Part shown: piece by piece, positions 8,461 through 17,651 of the stretch | How the letters are laid out: each line of letters opens with the position of its first letter | How positions within the stretch are numbered: the stretch's first letter is position 1 | Source: Serratia nevei | GTDB lineage: Bacteria; Pseudomonadota; Gammaproteobacteria; Enterobacterales; Enterobacteriaceae | Assembly: GCF_024160145.1 (NCBI RefSeq) | Contig: NZ_JAMYWQ010000003.1 | Coordinates: 62,001 to 126,000, forward strand | Length of the DNA: 64,000 nucleotides | Direction: 5' to 3' | Notes under the pieces: model-generated | Told to the model about the DNA's origin: nothing | The model's database searches: none | What the model saw: only the letters and a program-made list of their open reading frames with translations | Translations under genes and position numbers: made by a program

Positions 8461-8979
8461 TTAGAAGCGGTAGCCTACGCCAACGTTCCAAGAGCCAACG
8501 TCAACGCTGCGAATGCGGTTCTGCTCGTAACCGACATCCAGGGCAACGTTCTCGATTGGGTTGAACTGCAGACCGGCACCGTAGGTGAAGCCGTAGTCAG
8601 CGGTGTCGTGACGAGAAGTGCCGTTCTGAGCGTTGGTAGTGAATTTACCGTAACCCAGGCCAACCAGACCGTAGATGCTCGCCCAGTCATTGATGCGGTA
8701 AGCTGGACCGGCAGAGATAGAGTTGTACTGAGCTTTGTTGTAGAAACCGTCCTGAGAACCGTCCTTTTCCAGATGGGTAAAGGAACCGATTACGCCCAGT
8801 GGGTTGTTGTCGAACTCGTAACGGTATTTCAGGTTGAAACCATCGGCCTTGTTAGCAACGCCTTGGAAATCGCCCTGCGCATAGCCAGCGGATACGGTGC
8901 TCTGACCAGCGAATGCGGTACCTGCGCTAACTGCTAATACGCAAGCTGCTACTGCGGAAAGACATGCAATTTTTTTCAT
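8461..8979 (-). CDS. ompX: Outer membrane protein OmpX
   Basis: Small eight-stranded outer membrane beta-barrel of the Ail/OmpX/Lom family, 172 residues with a 23-residue signal peptide cleaved after AFA. Alternating strands (STVSAGYAQGDF, GFNLKYRYEF, GPAYRINDWASIYGLVGLGYG) and the C-terminal VGVGYRF with a final Phe are typical of barrels folded by the BAM complex. The start is ATG at 8979, set by GAGGTG 4 nt upstream; a GTG two codons earlier is not needed. In E. coli ompX also sits beside rhtA, divergently, as here. The role is surface adhesion and envelope stress adaptation. Confidence 0.95.
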   Translation of the reverse strand: MKKIACLSAVAACVLAVSAGTAFAGQSTVSAGYAQGDFQGVANKADGFNLKYRYEFDNNPLGVIGSFTHLEKDGSQDGFYNKAQYNSISAGPAYRINDWASIYGLVGLGYGKFTTNAQNGTSRHDTADYGFTYGAGLQFNPIENVALDVGYEQNRIRSVDVGSWNVGVGYRF

Positions 8980-9379
8980 AACCACCTCAAACGCGTTTTA
9001 TTATTAAGTACATCCATTTGTTCATACATTGAAAATATAACAAAAATTAGCGTGAAACTCTGCCTTGAAATGAGTGTCTAATGCTTTATATCGTGTAACA
9101 GAAGATTTCAAGAACAGTGTATCTTCTTCTTTTCGCTCTATTTTCGGCCGTATTCTACGGCTTTCTGTGACAAAAATCACCTATTTAATATCCAGATAAT
9201 TCTTAAGAAAAAGCGCACTTTTTGACCAAATTCGCCACATCTCATCCGAGGATCGGCGGATTTCACCGCGATGCGCGCTTTTCTCAGACAGATTTTCGCC
9301 ATTTCATTTACACTGCTCGCATCCCCGTTACGACCGTTTTCTCAAGGCTGAGGAACGGCGCATAAAAGGCCTGTTAAGG
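8980..9379. other. Divergent ompX-rhtA intergenic region
   Basis: About 400 nt between two divergent genes, AT-rich for most of its length, and expected to hold both promoters and the long ompX leader. I see no small gene with a ribosome site and no clear terminator. Individual promoter elements cannot be assigned with confidence by eye. Confidence 0.5.
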
Positions 9380-10267
9380 ATGTCATTATCTACTTCCGGC
9401 AGAGCGCCCTCCGCGCTGCTGCCTATCTGTCTGTTAATCATCGCCATGGTATCGATCCAGAGCGGTGCCTCGTTGGCCAAAAGCCTGTTCCCGATCGTGG
9501 GCGCGGAAGGCATCACCACGCTGCGTCTTTTCATCGGCACCCTGATTCTGTTCATTATCTTCCGCCCGTGGCGCATGCGCATCGCCGCCGGCAGCCGCTT
9601 GCCGCTGCTGATTTACGGCCTGTCGCTCGGCGCGATGAACTACCTGTTCTACCTGTCGTTGCGCACCGTGCCGCTCGGCATCGCCGTGGCGCTGGAATTT
9701 ACCGGCCCGCTGGCGGTCGCCATGTTTTCCTCCCGGCGGCCGATCGACTTCCTCTGGGTAGCGCTGGCGATCGCCGGACTGTGGTTCCTGCTGCCGCTCG
9801 GCCACGGCGTAGGCGGGATCGATCCGTTCGGCGCCGCCTGCGCACTCGGCGCCGGTGCCTGCTGGGCCGTCTATATCATCTTCGGTCAGAAGGCCGGCGG
9901 CGATCACGGCCCCGGTACGGTGGCGCTCGGCTCCTTGATCGCCGCGCTGGTGTTCTGCCCGATCGGCGCCTGGCAAACCGGCAGCGCCCTGTTCAATATC
10001 GATATTCTGCCGGTAGCGCTGGCGGTGGCGCTCCTCTCCACCGCACTGCCCTATTCGCTGGAGATCATCGCGCTGCCCAAAATACCGGCGCGCACCTTCG
10101 GCACCTTGATGAGTCTGGAACCGGCGATGGCGGCGCTGTCCGGCATGCTGTTCCTCGGCGAACACCTGAGCGGCGTGCAATGGCTGGCGCTGGCGGCCAT
10201 TATCGCCGCCTCGATGGGATCCACTCTGACCATCCGCCCCAAACCGCGCCTCGAAAGCCTTTCCTGA
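9380..10267 (+). CDS. rhtA: Threonine/homoserine exporter RhtA
   Basis: Inner-membrane exporter of the drug/metabolite transporter (EamA) superfamily, 295 residues with ten predicted helices in two repeats. Sequence features such as IQSGASLAKSLFPIVGAEGITTLRL and ALPYSLEIIALPKIPARTFGTLMSLEPA match E. coli RhtA (YbiF), which exports threonine, homoserine and related amino acids. Gene order beside ompX supports the name. AAAAGGC lies about 12 nt before the ATG; the start agrees with the family N-terminus. Confidence 0.93.
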   Translation: MSLSTSGRAPSALLPICLLIIAMVSIQSGASLAKSLFPIVGAEGITTLRLFIGTLILFIIFRPWRMRIAAGSRLPLLIYGLSLGAMNYLFYLSLRTVPLGIAVALEFTGPLAVAMFSSRRPIDFLWVALAIAGLWFLLPLGHGVGGIDPFGAACALGAGACWAVYIIFGQKAGGDHGPGTVALGSLIAALVFCPIGAWQTGSALFNIDILPVALAVALLSTALPYSLEIIALPKIPARTFGTLMSLEPAMAALSGMLFLGEHLSGVQWLALAAIIAASMGSTLTIRPKPRLESLS

Positions 10268-10398
10268 TCGCTGACTCGCCTGCCTACCGCAATGCCGGAA
10301 TGCAGGCGGGTTAACTGTTTTCCGCGTGACAAATCGGCATACTTCCCCTTAGCCTGTATCGCAGGCTCTTTGGACTTTCGCTCACATGGAGAATAACA

Positions 10399-10866
10399 GT
10401 GATTCACAACAGCCTGTTCAACCCACGCTTCGGCCGCGGACTCGCGCCGGCACTGGTTTCAACCCTGACCGAACTACGTCGATGCGATCTGCCCGAGCTA
10501 ACGCCGGGGCATCACCCTATCGACGGCGACAACATCTTTATGGACGTGATGACGCTGACCACCGCGCCGGCGGCGGAGAAGCGCGCCGAAATGCATCAGG
10601 AATACATCGCGCTGCATCTGTTGATCAGCGGCGAAGAGCGCATCGAATACGGCCTGGCGGGCGACTGGCATCGCGAACGGCCACACGCAGAAAACAGCGA
10701 TCTTCTGCTGCTGGACATCAAACGTCACCCGCAAACGCTGCATATGACGCACGGTATGTACGCGATCTTTTTCCAGATGGAGCCGCACAAAACCGGCTGT
10801 CTGTGGCAACGGCCGCAGCAGATCAAAAAAGCGGTGGTGAGGATCCATCACCGGCTGCTGCTGTGA
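10399..10866 (+). CDS. YhcH/YjgK/YiaL-family protein
   Basis: Cytoplasmic beta-barrel protein of 155 residues in the DUF386 family (YhcH, EbgC, TabA). Conserved pieces are the HPIDGDNIFMDVMTL strand, EYIALHLLISGEERIEYG, and the final HMTHGMYAIFFQMEPHKTGCLW, with metal-binding cupin-type residues. Members act on sugar anomers or affect biofilm formation; the specific role here is not visible. The start is GTG at 10399 with GGAGA 6 nt upstream. The gene is an insertion relative to E. coli between rhtA and dps, and its 3' end overlaps the convergent gene by 19 nt. Confidence 0.85.
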   Translation: MIHNSLFNPRFGRGLAPALVSTLTELRRCDLPELTPGHHPIDGDNIFMDVMTLTTAPAAEKRAEMHQEYIALHLLISGEERIEYGLAGDWHRERPHAENSDLLLLDIKRHPQTLHMTHGMYAIFFQMEPHKTGCLWQRPQQIKKAVVRIHHRLLL

Positions 10867-11399
10867 CCCTGCGGCAGCGTCCGTAGAAAATCAGCGGCCT
10901 GGCGGGGAGAGCGCAAGCGCATGAAACGGCATCCGCCGCCGGCACGGGCCATCTCCGCCAGGTATTTTCGCCGGTTCTTGCGGTAGGTGCGGATCGTCCA
11001 CAGCACGATCGACTCGCGGCTGAAGAAAGAACGACGGAAGCTTTCCCGGTTGCCGGTGCCCGGCCACAGCTCGCTTTTGCCGGCTGCACGCCGGCACGCG
11101 CGGCGCACGGCTTGCCACAGCGTACGGCCGAAACCGTAATCCAGCCACAGAATATAATCGACCTCGCGCCATTTGATCGGCTGCGTGCGGCTGTAGTTAC
11201 CGTCCAGCACCCAGCCTTCGCCCGCTTCGGCCAGCGCCCGTTCAAGCCGCGCCAGGAACAGGCCATCGGGTGTCCCCTGCCACCCAGGCCGCCAATACAG
11301 CCTGTCCATCTCGATATAGGGAACGCCGAGGCGTTCCGCCAGTTGACGCGCCAGGGTGCTCTTACCGCTGCCGCTGGTGCCGACGACGTTAATTTTCAT
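10848..11399 (-). CDS. P-loop adenylate-kinase-like protein (FlaR/topology-modulation type)
   Basis: Small cytoplasmic P-loop protein of 183 residues. The Walker A motif GTSGSGKST is at residues 7-15, followed by LARQLAERLGVPYIEMDRLYWRPGW and VLDGNYSRTQPI, the layout of the COG0563-like family often called DNA topology modulation protein FlaR, whose substrate is not established. The frame is open for 63 more codons upstream, but those are AT-rich and unlike the family; the ATG at 11399 has GGCGAG 4 nt upstream. It ends inside the last codons of the convergent YhcH-family gene. Confidence 0.85.
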   Translation of the reverse strand: MKINVVGTSGSGKSTLARQLAERLGVPYIEMDRLYWRPGWQGTPDGLFLARLERALAEAGEGWVLDGNYSRTQPIKWREVDYILWLDYGFGRTLWQAVRRACRRAAGKSELWPGTGNRESFRRSFFSRESIVLWTIRTYRKNRRKYLAEMARAGGGCRFMRLRSPRQAADFLRTLPQGHSSSR

Positions 11400-11765
11400 C
11401 ACTCGCCACTCATACAGAGAGGATAATTTCCTTACTGTAACTACATCAATTACGGCTATCAATCTGAATAGGCTTAAAATTAACACTGCGATAACAAATA
11501 GACAATTAACCCGAAAACAACAGGCGCAAAGAAAATAAAGCAACAGGGATAAACCGTCACTGTAATAAATAATAAATTTATGCATCAATATAAAAATAAC
11601 GAATTAAATCATTTGGTTAATTAAAACAAAAACTCAAAAAAAAACATCATCATTAGGCCATTCCTATTTGTGCAATAGCCATTTTCGTACGGCAAAAATA
11701 AACACCCCTGCTATAATTGAAGCCGTAACGAAATAGGACAACGACTAATCAAGAGGATATCTGAT
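11400..11765. promoter_or_regulatory. dps upstream region with a TATAAT promoter
   Basis: This 366-nt AT-rich gap separates the divergent kinase-like gene and dps. TATAAT at 11712-11717, within GCTATAATTG, has the C and T flanks favoured by the stationary-phase sigma factor RpoS and only a weak -35 hexamer upstream, fitting dps regulation known from E. coli. GAGGAT at 11753-11758 is the ribosome site for dps. No other gene is seen. Confidence 0.65.
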
Positions 11766-12269
11766 ATGAGTACCGCTAAACTGGTGAAAACGAAATCTTC
11801 TGATCTGCTGTATACCCGTAACGACCAGGACGAAAAAGTCAAACTGGCCGCCATCAAGGCGCTGAACCATCAGGTCGTGCAATTCATCGATCTCTCGTTG
11901 ATCACCAAACAGGCGCACTGGAACATGCGCGGCGCGAATTTTATTGCGGTCCATGAAATGCTGGACGGCTTCCGCACCGCCATCATCGAGCACCAGGATA
12001 CCTTCGCCGAGCGCGTGGTGCAGTTGGGGGGCGTCGCGCTGGGCACCGTGCAGGTAGTCAACGATCGGACGCCACTGAAAAGCTATCCGACCAATATCCA
12101 CAGCGTGCAGGAGCACCTGAAAGCGCTGGCCGACCGCTACGGCGTAGTGGCCAATGATATCCGCAAGGCGATTACCGAAGTGGAAGATGAAGACACCGCC
12201 GACATGTTCACCGCCGCTTCGCGCGATCTGGACAAGTTCCTGTGGTTCATCGAATCCAATATCGAGTAA
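11766..12269 (+). CDS. dps: DNA starvation/stationary phase protection protein Dps
   Basis: Ferritin-like Dps of 167 residues, forming a dodecamer that stores iron, detoxifies peroxide and condenses DNA. The ferroxidase ligands His51, His63, Asp67, Asp78 and Glu82 are all present in [35 protein letters not shown]. The N-terminal tail ([17 protein letters not shown]) carries the lysines used for DNA binding in E. coli. Its place upstream of glnHPQ is the conserved enterobacterial order. A rho-independent terminator follows at 12308. Confidence 0.97.
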   Translation: MSTAKLVKTKSSDLLYTRNDQDEKVKLAAIKALNHQVVQFIDLSLITKQAHWNMRGANFIAVHEMLDGFRTAIIEHQDTFAERVVQLGGVALGTVQVVNDRTPLKSYPTNIHSVQEHLKALADRYGVVANDIRKAITEVEDEDTADMFTAASRDLDKFLWFIESNIE

Positions 12270-12307
12270 CGCGCAAGCGTTGCAGAGCGCCCGACGTTCC
12301 GGGCTGA

Positions 12308-12336
12308 ACAGGCTGGGCTTTGCCCGGCCTGTTTTC
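12308..12336 (+). terminator. dps terminator
   Basis: ACAGGCTGGGC and GCCCGGCCTGT pair around TTT with one mismatch, followed by TTTTCTTTT. It lies 38 nt after the dps stop. Confidence 0.85.
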
Positions 12337-12409
12337 TTTTGCTCGGCCGTTGCACGGTACGAAAAACGGCCCCTATTAAACGGTAAGGCAACCTTGTCAG
12401 GAGGTGATG

Positions 12410-12676
12410 ATGGCCAGCGGCTGGACGGCAGACGGCGCCGTACAAGATCAGATTGATTCCACCGTCGACGATGCGGTGCAGCGCGCGCGTGAAGCGCTCG
12501 GGCACGGCGAGAGCGAACGCTATTGCCAGGAATGCGCGGAGGCGATCCCCGAAGCGCGCCGCAAGGCGTTAACGGGCGTGCGTTTTTGCCTCGCCTGCCA
12601 GACCGAACAAGATAAAAAGCACTCGGCCATCCGCCTGTACAACCGGCGCGGCAGCAAAGACAGCCAGCTGCGCTAG
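12410..12676 (+). CDS. ybiI: DksA/TraR-type zinc finger protein YbiI
   Basis: Small protein of 88 residues with one four-cysteine zinc finger (Cys39, Cys42, Cys60, Cys63) and the C-terminal NRRGSKDSQLR that is diagnostic of E. coli YbiI. It begins MASGW as YbiI does, so the ATG at 12410 is chosen, with GGAGG at 12400-12404 as the ribosome site. DksA/TraR relatives bind the RNA polymerase secondary channel, but YbiI lacks the long coiled-coil and its function is unknown. Confidence 0.9.
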   Translation: MASGWTADGAVQDQIDSTVDDAVQRAREALGHGESERYCQECAEAIPEARRKALTGVRFCLACQTEQDKKHSAIRLYNRRGSKDSQLR

Positions 12677-12820
12677 CCTTATCTGCTGCCCTTTTCCCCC
12701 TCGCGCCCTCTCCCTTGCACCGTCAGTGCGTCATGAAAGTTAGAGTTAGTTATCAATATTGAAGCAAAATCGTTAAAGAACGGTTGTTTCACAGCCAAAG
12801 TTTGGTTAATGATAGCGCCG

Positions 12821-12869
12821 TGCACCAAGATAATTCTTACGCACCATTTCGGTGCCTCACTTTGGTGCA
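12821..12869 (+). promoter_or_regulatory. NtrC-type binding sites upstream of glnH
   Basis: GCACC-ATTTC-GGTGC at 12841-12855 is a perfect dyad matching the NtrC consensus (TGCACC-N5-GGTGCA). Half-sites TGCACCA at 12821-12827 and TGGTGCA at 12863-12869 flank it. The cluster lies 70-120 nt upstream of the sigma-54 promoter, the usual enhancer distance. Confidence 0.8.
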
Positions 12870-12940
12870 TAACCATAACAATTCGCCTTTACGGCACAAC
12901 ATCACGAACTAACTCTTTGTTTTTATAGTAGTTGAAAACA

Positions 12941-12957
12941 TGGCACGATTTTTTCAT
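12941..12957 (+). promoter_or_regulatory. Sigma-54 promoter of glnHPQ
   Basis: TGGCACGATTTTTTCAT provides the -24 TGGCAC element and a -12 element with T/C in place of the canonical TTGC. It lies 58 nt before the glnH ATG, as in E. coli glnHp2. With the NtrC sites upstream it makes the transporter nitrogen-regulated. Confidence 0.8.
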
Positions 12958-12987
12958 GGCACCAACTGCAATATAAAAAATGGGTAA

Positions 12988-13758
<771 letters not shown>

Positions 13759-13792
13759 GCTGTGAATTTAGCAAGCTATTAACTTAAGCACA

Positions 13793-13812
13793 GGGGGTCG
13801 CTTAGCCCCCTG
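13793..13812 (+). repeat. glnH-glnP intercistronic stem-loop
   Basis: AGGGGG and CCCCCT pair around an eight-base loop, without a T run. This fits an mRNA-stabilising or attenuating hairpin protecting the glnH message rather than a full terminator. Confidence 0.6.
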
Positions 13813-13861
13813 CGCTTCGTTGTATCTGATACCCACGTTTGGGATCACCGGGAGAAATATC

Positions 13862-14521
13862 ATGCAGTTCGACTGGAGCGCCATCTGGCCCGCCATTCCT
13901 ATCTTGTTAGAGGGCGCCAAAATGACCCTGTGGATTTCGGTCCTCGGTCTGATTGGCGGCCTGATCATCGGCCTCGTCGCCGGCTTTGCCCGCACCTACG
14001 GCGGTTGGATCGCCAACCACATCGCGTTGGTGTTTATCGAAGTAATTCGCGGCACGCCGATCGTGGTACAGGTGATGTTCATCTACTTCGCCCTGCCGAT
14101 GGCATTTAGCGACTTGCGCATCGATCCGTTCACCGCGGCGGTGGTGACCATCATGATCAACTCCGGCGCCTACATCGCGGAAATCACCCGCGGCGCGGTG
14201 CTGTCGATTCATAACGGTTTCCGCGAGGCCGGCCTGGCGCTGGGCCTGTCGCGCCGTGAAACCATCCGCTACGTCATTATGCCGCTGGCGCTGCGCCGCA
14301 TGCTGCCGCCGCTGGGCAACCAGTGGATCATCAGCATCAAAGACACCTCGCTGTTCATCGTGATCGGCGTGGCGGAGCTGACCCGTCAGGGTCAGGAAAT
14401 TATTGCCGGTAACTTCCGCGCGCTGGAAATCTGGAGCGCCGTGGCGGTTATCTATCTGATTATTACCCTGGTGCTGAGCTTCGTGCTGCGTCGTCTGGAA
14501 AGAAGGATGAAAATCCTGTGA
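13862..14521 (+). CDS. glnP: Glutamine ABC transporter permease
   Basis: Inner-membrane permease of 219 residues, the length of E. coli GlnP. Five helices are predicted, and the EAA loop that contacts GlnQ is [30 protein letters not shown] (middle of the protein). The frame is open upstream to 13820, but the ATG at 13862 follows GGGAGAAATATC and begins MQFDWSAIW as in the family. It is second in the operon and overlaps glnQ by 4 nt. Confidence 0.96.
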   Translation: MQFDWSAIWPAIPILLEGAKMTLWISVLGLIGGLIIGLVAGFARTYGGWIANHIALVFIEVIRGTPIVVQVMFIYFALPMAFSDLRIDPFTAAVVTIMINSGAYIAEITRGAVLSIHNGFREAGLALGLSRRETIRYVIMPLALRRMLPPLGNQWIISIKDTSLFIVIGVAELTRQGQEIIAGNFRALEIWSAVAVIYLIITLVLSFVLRRLERRMKIL

Positions 14522-15240
14522 TTGAATTTAAAAACGTCTCCAAGCATTTTGGCCAAACCCAGGTGCTGCACAACATCGATTTGAAGATCGACAAAGGCGA
14601 AGTGGTGGTGATTATCGGGCCGTCGGGCTCGGGTAAATCCACCCTGCTGCGCTGCATCAACAAGCTGGAGGAGGTCACCAGCGGCGATCTGATCGTCGAC
14701 GGTCTGAAGGCCAACGATCCGAAAGTGGACGATCGGTTGATCCGCCAGGAAGCCGGCATGGTGTTCCAGCAGTTCTACCTGTTCCCGCACCTGACGGCGC
14801 TGGAAAACGTCGCCTTCGGCCCGATCCGCGTGCGCGGCGCGAAGAAGTCCGATGCGGAAAAACTGGCGCGCGAGCTGCTGGCCAAGGTCGGTCTGGCGGA
14901 GCGCGCCCACCACTACCCGTCCGAACTGTCTGGCGGCCAGCAGCAACGCGTGGCGATTGCGCGCGCGCTGGCGGTGAAGCCGAAAATGATGCTGTTCGAC
15001 GAGCCGACCTCCGCGCTCGATCCGGAGCTGCGTCACGAAGTGCTGAAGGTGATGCAGGATCTGGCCGAGGAAGGCATGACGATGGTCATCGTCACCCACG
15101 AAGTCGGCTTTGCCGAAAAAGTGGCGTCGCGCCTGATCTTTATCGACAAGGGGCGGATTGCCGAAGACGGCAACCCGCACGACCTGATTAACCATCCGCC
15201 AAGCCCGCGTCTGCGGGAGTTCCTGCAGCACGTGTCATGA
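14518..15240 (+). CDS. glnQ: Glutamine ABC transporter ATP-binding protein
   Basis: ATPase of the glutamine importer, 240 residues. Walker [10 protein letters not shown], the Q-loop, the ABC signature LSGGQQQR, Walker [15 protein letters not shown] and the H-loop VTHEVGF are all intact. The start is GTG at 14518, sharing bases with the glnP stop (GTGA), so translation is coupled. It ends the operon, 10 nt before the end of the convergent hydrolase gene. Confidence 0.97.
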   Translation: MIEFKNVSKHFGQTQVLHNIDLKIDKGEVVVIIGPSGSGKSTLLRCINKLEEVTSGDLIVDGLKANDPKVDDRLIRQEAGMVFQQFYLFPHLTALENVAFGPIRVRGAKKSDAEKLARELLAKVGLAERAHHYPSELSGGQQQRVAIARALAVKPKMMLFDEPTSALDPELRHEVLKVMQDLAEEGMTMVIVTHEVGFAEKVASRLIFIDKGRIAEDGNPHDLINHPPSPRLREFLQHVS

Positions 15241-15250
15241 TCCTGGCCGG

Positions 15251-16258
15251 TTAACGGCGCCCGCAGGGCTGGGCGGCCAGGAAGGCCGCCACGTCCTGCC
15301 GGTAGGCGTCGTATTGCACCGAGCGCGGCGCAAACAGCCCCACCAGGTTAACCAGCCACGGATGGCGGGCGAACAGCGGTTTGATCATCACGTGGTCGGC
15401 TTCGTCGATGCGCGTCACCGTCAGCAGCGAGGCCGGGATCGTCTGCCGATAAACGCGCTCGGTTTCGTCCGCGTCCACGTTGAGGTCGCGCCCGCCCAGT
15501 ATCAGGTGCACCGGCGTGTTGAAATTCCGCAATCCCGCCGTCGCGTCGCTGGCCATGTTGGCGCGGATAAAGCGCCAACGGTCGGCGCTCAATGCAGCGG
15601 CGGCGCCATACTCGCGGCGGTACTGCGCGTAGCCGCCCGGTTGTTCAAGCAGCGTCTGGATATGGCGCCAATGCGCCTCGCGCGCCTGGATGTGCGCTTC
15701 ATCGTCCCCTGCCGCCGCCATCGCCGCCCGGGTGTTATAGCGCCCCTGCCGCAGCCAGTTGATCGCCGGTGCCAGCGCCAGCGTGAAGGCAATGTCGGGG
15801 CGCAAACGCGCCACCTCCGGCATCACCCACCCCGCCTGGCTGGTGCCCCACAGCCCCACACAGCGCGCATCGAAGCGCCCGTCCCGCCGGGCCCAGTCGA
15901 TGATATCGGCGGTTTCCCGTGCGCGATCCGCCATGGTCTGATGCAGCCAGTTGCCGCCGGAGCCGCCAACGCCCGGCTTATCGAACGATAAAACCGCGTA
16001 GCCCTGCTGCGCCATCGCCTCCCAAATGCCGTAATAGCCTTCGTCGCGGCTGGCGTTGGCCGGCCCATCGCCATGCACAAACACCACGACGCCGGGCTTG
16101 ACCGGCGCATGCTGCGGCAACACCAGCGTGCCGGTCAGCCGGTTGCCGCCGGCGGTCACCGTGACCGGTTCGGTGACGAAGCGAAAGTCGTTGACGAAAA
16201 TGACCCACCCAAGCGCCAGCAGGAACAGCACCACGCTGCACAGTCCTATTTTGCGCAC
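15251..16258 (-). CDS. Membrane-anchored alpha/beta hydrolase
   Basis: Hydrolase of 335 residues with one N-terminal membrane anchor (about 4-22, GLCSVVLFLLALGWVIFV), so the catalytic domain probably faces the periplasm. The oxyanion strand VVVFVHGDGP, the nucleophile elbow in CVGLWGTSQAGWV (Gly-Thr-Ser-Gln-Ala-Gly) and the late LILGGRDLNVD and DEADHVM segments give the Ser-Asp-His triad. The start is GTG at 16258 with GGGGAGG 5 nt upstream; the longer frame is spurious. It overlaps the preceding acetyltransferase by 13 nt. It is the last gene of a TetR-led operon. The substrate is unknown; esterase or peptidase-like activity is possible. Confidence 0.85.
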   Translation of the reverse strand: MRKIGLCSVVLFLLALGWVIFVNDFRFVTEPVTVTAGGNRLTGTLVLPQHAPVKPGVVVFVHGDGPANASRDEGYYGIWEAMAQQGYAVLSFDKPGVGGSGGNWLHQTMADRARETADIIDWARRDGRFDARCVGLWGTSQAGWVMPEVARLRPDIAFTLALAPAINWLRQGRYNTRAAMAAAGDDEAHIQAREAHWRHIQTLLEQPGGYAQYRREYGAAAALSADRWRFIRANMASDATAGLRNFNTPVHLILGGRDLNVDADETERVYRQTIPASLLTVTRIDEADHVMIKPLFARHPWLVNLVGLFAPRSVQYDAYRQDVAAFLAAQPCGRR

Positions 16259-16884
16259 GTCGCCTCCCCGCAGCGTCTCTCCATCAACACCCAGTCGGCC
16301 TGACCGAACAGCCATCCCAACGACGCGTAATGCTCTTCTCGCCGCACCTGAAAACCGCAGCGCCGATACAGGCGCAGCGCATCCACGTTGCGCCGGCTGA
16401 CGTGCAGGCTCAGGCGCCGGCCCGCGCCTTGCCCGGCAGCGTAGTCGTTCATCCACTGCAGCAGCCGCTTGCCCACCCCTTTACCGCGCTGATTCTCGGC
16501 CACCGCCAGGTAAGAGAGATACAGTTCATCGGCCGCCGGAGTGTGCCGCAACACCGCCATTTGCAGATACATGCGCCAAACGTTCAGCCAACCATAGCGG
16601 CGGCACAGCCGCCAAATCGTCAAGGCATGCGGACGCCGCCCGGCGTTGTTCTCGTCGGCGGCGGCATTGAGGGCAAAGGCCGCCACCACCTGTTCATCCT
16701 GCTTCACCACGAAGCTGCGCTCCCGGCTGCCGCCTTGCTTCCAACTCCACAGCCGATAGAACAAACGCCACTGCAGGCGGGGGCTCAGACGGCGCGCTCG
16801 CTGGAACTTGTCGCAGAACGCGGCGTAGATCAGCGCCGCCGTTTGCAGGCGGTCAGCATCGCGGTACGGCTCAATGTGCAGCAT
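16246..16884 (-). CDS. GNAT-family N-acetyltransferase
   Basis: Acetyltransferase of 212 residues. The acetyl-CoA loop is VAENQRGKGVGKRLLQWM (Q/RxxGxG/A type, about 135-150), preceded by YLSYLAV and followed by LSLHVSRRNVDALRLYRRCGF, all conserved GNAT elements. The start is ATG at 16884 with GAGGTGG immediately upstream. It is the middle gene of the TetR-acetyltransferase-hydrolase operon, 11 nt after tetR-like and overlapping the hydrolase. A detoxification function is suggested by the context only. Confidence 0.85.
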   Translation of the reverse strand: MLHIEPYRDADRLQTAALIYAAFCDKFQRARRLSPRLQWRLFYRLWSWKQGGSRERSFVVKQDEQVVAAFALNAAADENNAGRRPHALTIWRLCRRYGWLNVWRMYLQMAVLRHTPAADELYLSYLAVAENQRGKGVGKRLLQWMNDYAAGQGAGRRLSLHVSRRNVDALRLYRRCGFQVRREEHYASLGWLFGQADWVLMERRCGEATCAK

Positions 16885-16895
16885 ATCCACCTCGA

Positions 16896-17465
16896 CTAGG
16901 GATGCCGGTAGAGCAGCTGTTCCAACAGCCGCACCGGCGTGGTCTCCTCCGGCGCGGACGACGTAAAGATCGCCTGCCGCCAGGCCTGACTGTCGATCAC
17001 GTCCAGCACCAGCTGCGCGAGCGGTAACGGCGCTATCGCCGGTGCAATCTCACCGATTTGCTGAGCCTCGGCGATAACCGTCGCCAGCGCCTCAATCAGC
17101 TGCCGCTGGTTGGCGCTGAACGGTTCGGCCAACGCCGGGTTGCGCGCGACCTCCGCCACGATCTCCGCCGACAGTTGCACGTTGGCCGGTTCAGCGACAA
17201 AGGCGTGATAAGCGGTGAGAAAGGCCGACAGCGCCTGCTTCGGCCGCTTTCTGTCGGCCCGTAACCCGGCGGCGAACTCGGCGAAAACGCCGTTTTCCAG
17301 CAGCGCGATTTCGCCGATCAGCGCCTCCTTGCCGGTAAAGTGGTTATAGAGGTTGCCAACGCTGACGCCCGCCGCCTGCGCGATATCCCGCATGCTGGTC
17401 TGGTGAAACCCCTTATGGGTAAAGCTGTGCAACGCGGCCTCGACAATCTTTTCTCGGTTTCCCAT
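16896..17465 (-). CDS. TetR-family repressor
   Basis: TetR regulator of 189 residues. The helix-turn-helix is near the N-terminus (GFHQTSMRDIAQAAGVSVGNLYNHFTGKEALIGEI, about 19-53), and the remainder is an all-helical ligand domain. It leads an operon with an acetyltransferase and a hydrolase. A perfect inverted repeat lies 58-75 nt upstream of its start and is the probable autoregulatory operator. The ligand is unknown. Confidence 0.92.
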   Translation of the reverse strand: MGNREKIVEAALHSFTHKGFHQTSMRDIAQAAGVSVGNLYNHFTGKEALIGEIALLENGVFAEFAAGLRADRKRPKQALSAFLTAYHAFVAEPANVQLSAEIVAEVARNPALAEPFSANQRQLIEALATVIAEAQQIGEIAPAIAPLPLAQLVLDVIDSQAWRQAIFTSSAPEETTPVRLLEQLLYRHP

Positions 17466-17522
17466 CGGCCACTCCCGAAACGGTGAAGGGGGGCGCCTGG
17501 CGCCATCGAATAAACATTAATT

Positions 17523-17540
17523 AATGAACGAACGTTCATT
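17523..17540. promoter_or_regulatory. Perfect inverted repeat, candidate TetR operator
   Basis: AATGAACG and CGTTCATT flank AA. The GAACGAACGTTC core is typical of AcrR/TetR-type operators. It lies upstream of the TetR gene. Confidence 0.75.
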
Positions 17541-17609
17541 CACATTTAAGGATAGCATAGGCCGGTAAAATTGAACCACGGCTCAACAGCGCGCGAATCG
17601 GCGGGAAGA

Positions 17610-17640
17610 TAAAAACGCCGCCCCGTTTTCGGCGGGCGGC
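17610..17640 (-). terminator. Terminator of the PAS-MCP gene
   Basis: GCCGCCC at 17617-17623 pairs with GGGCGGC at 17634-17640. Read on the minus strand the stem is followed by GTTTTTATC. It lies just past the stop at 17652. Confidence 0.7.
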
Positions 17641-17651
17641 GCGACGAAATC

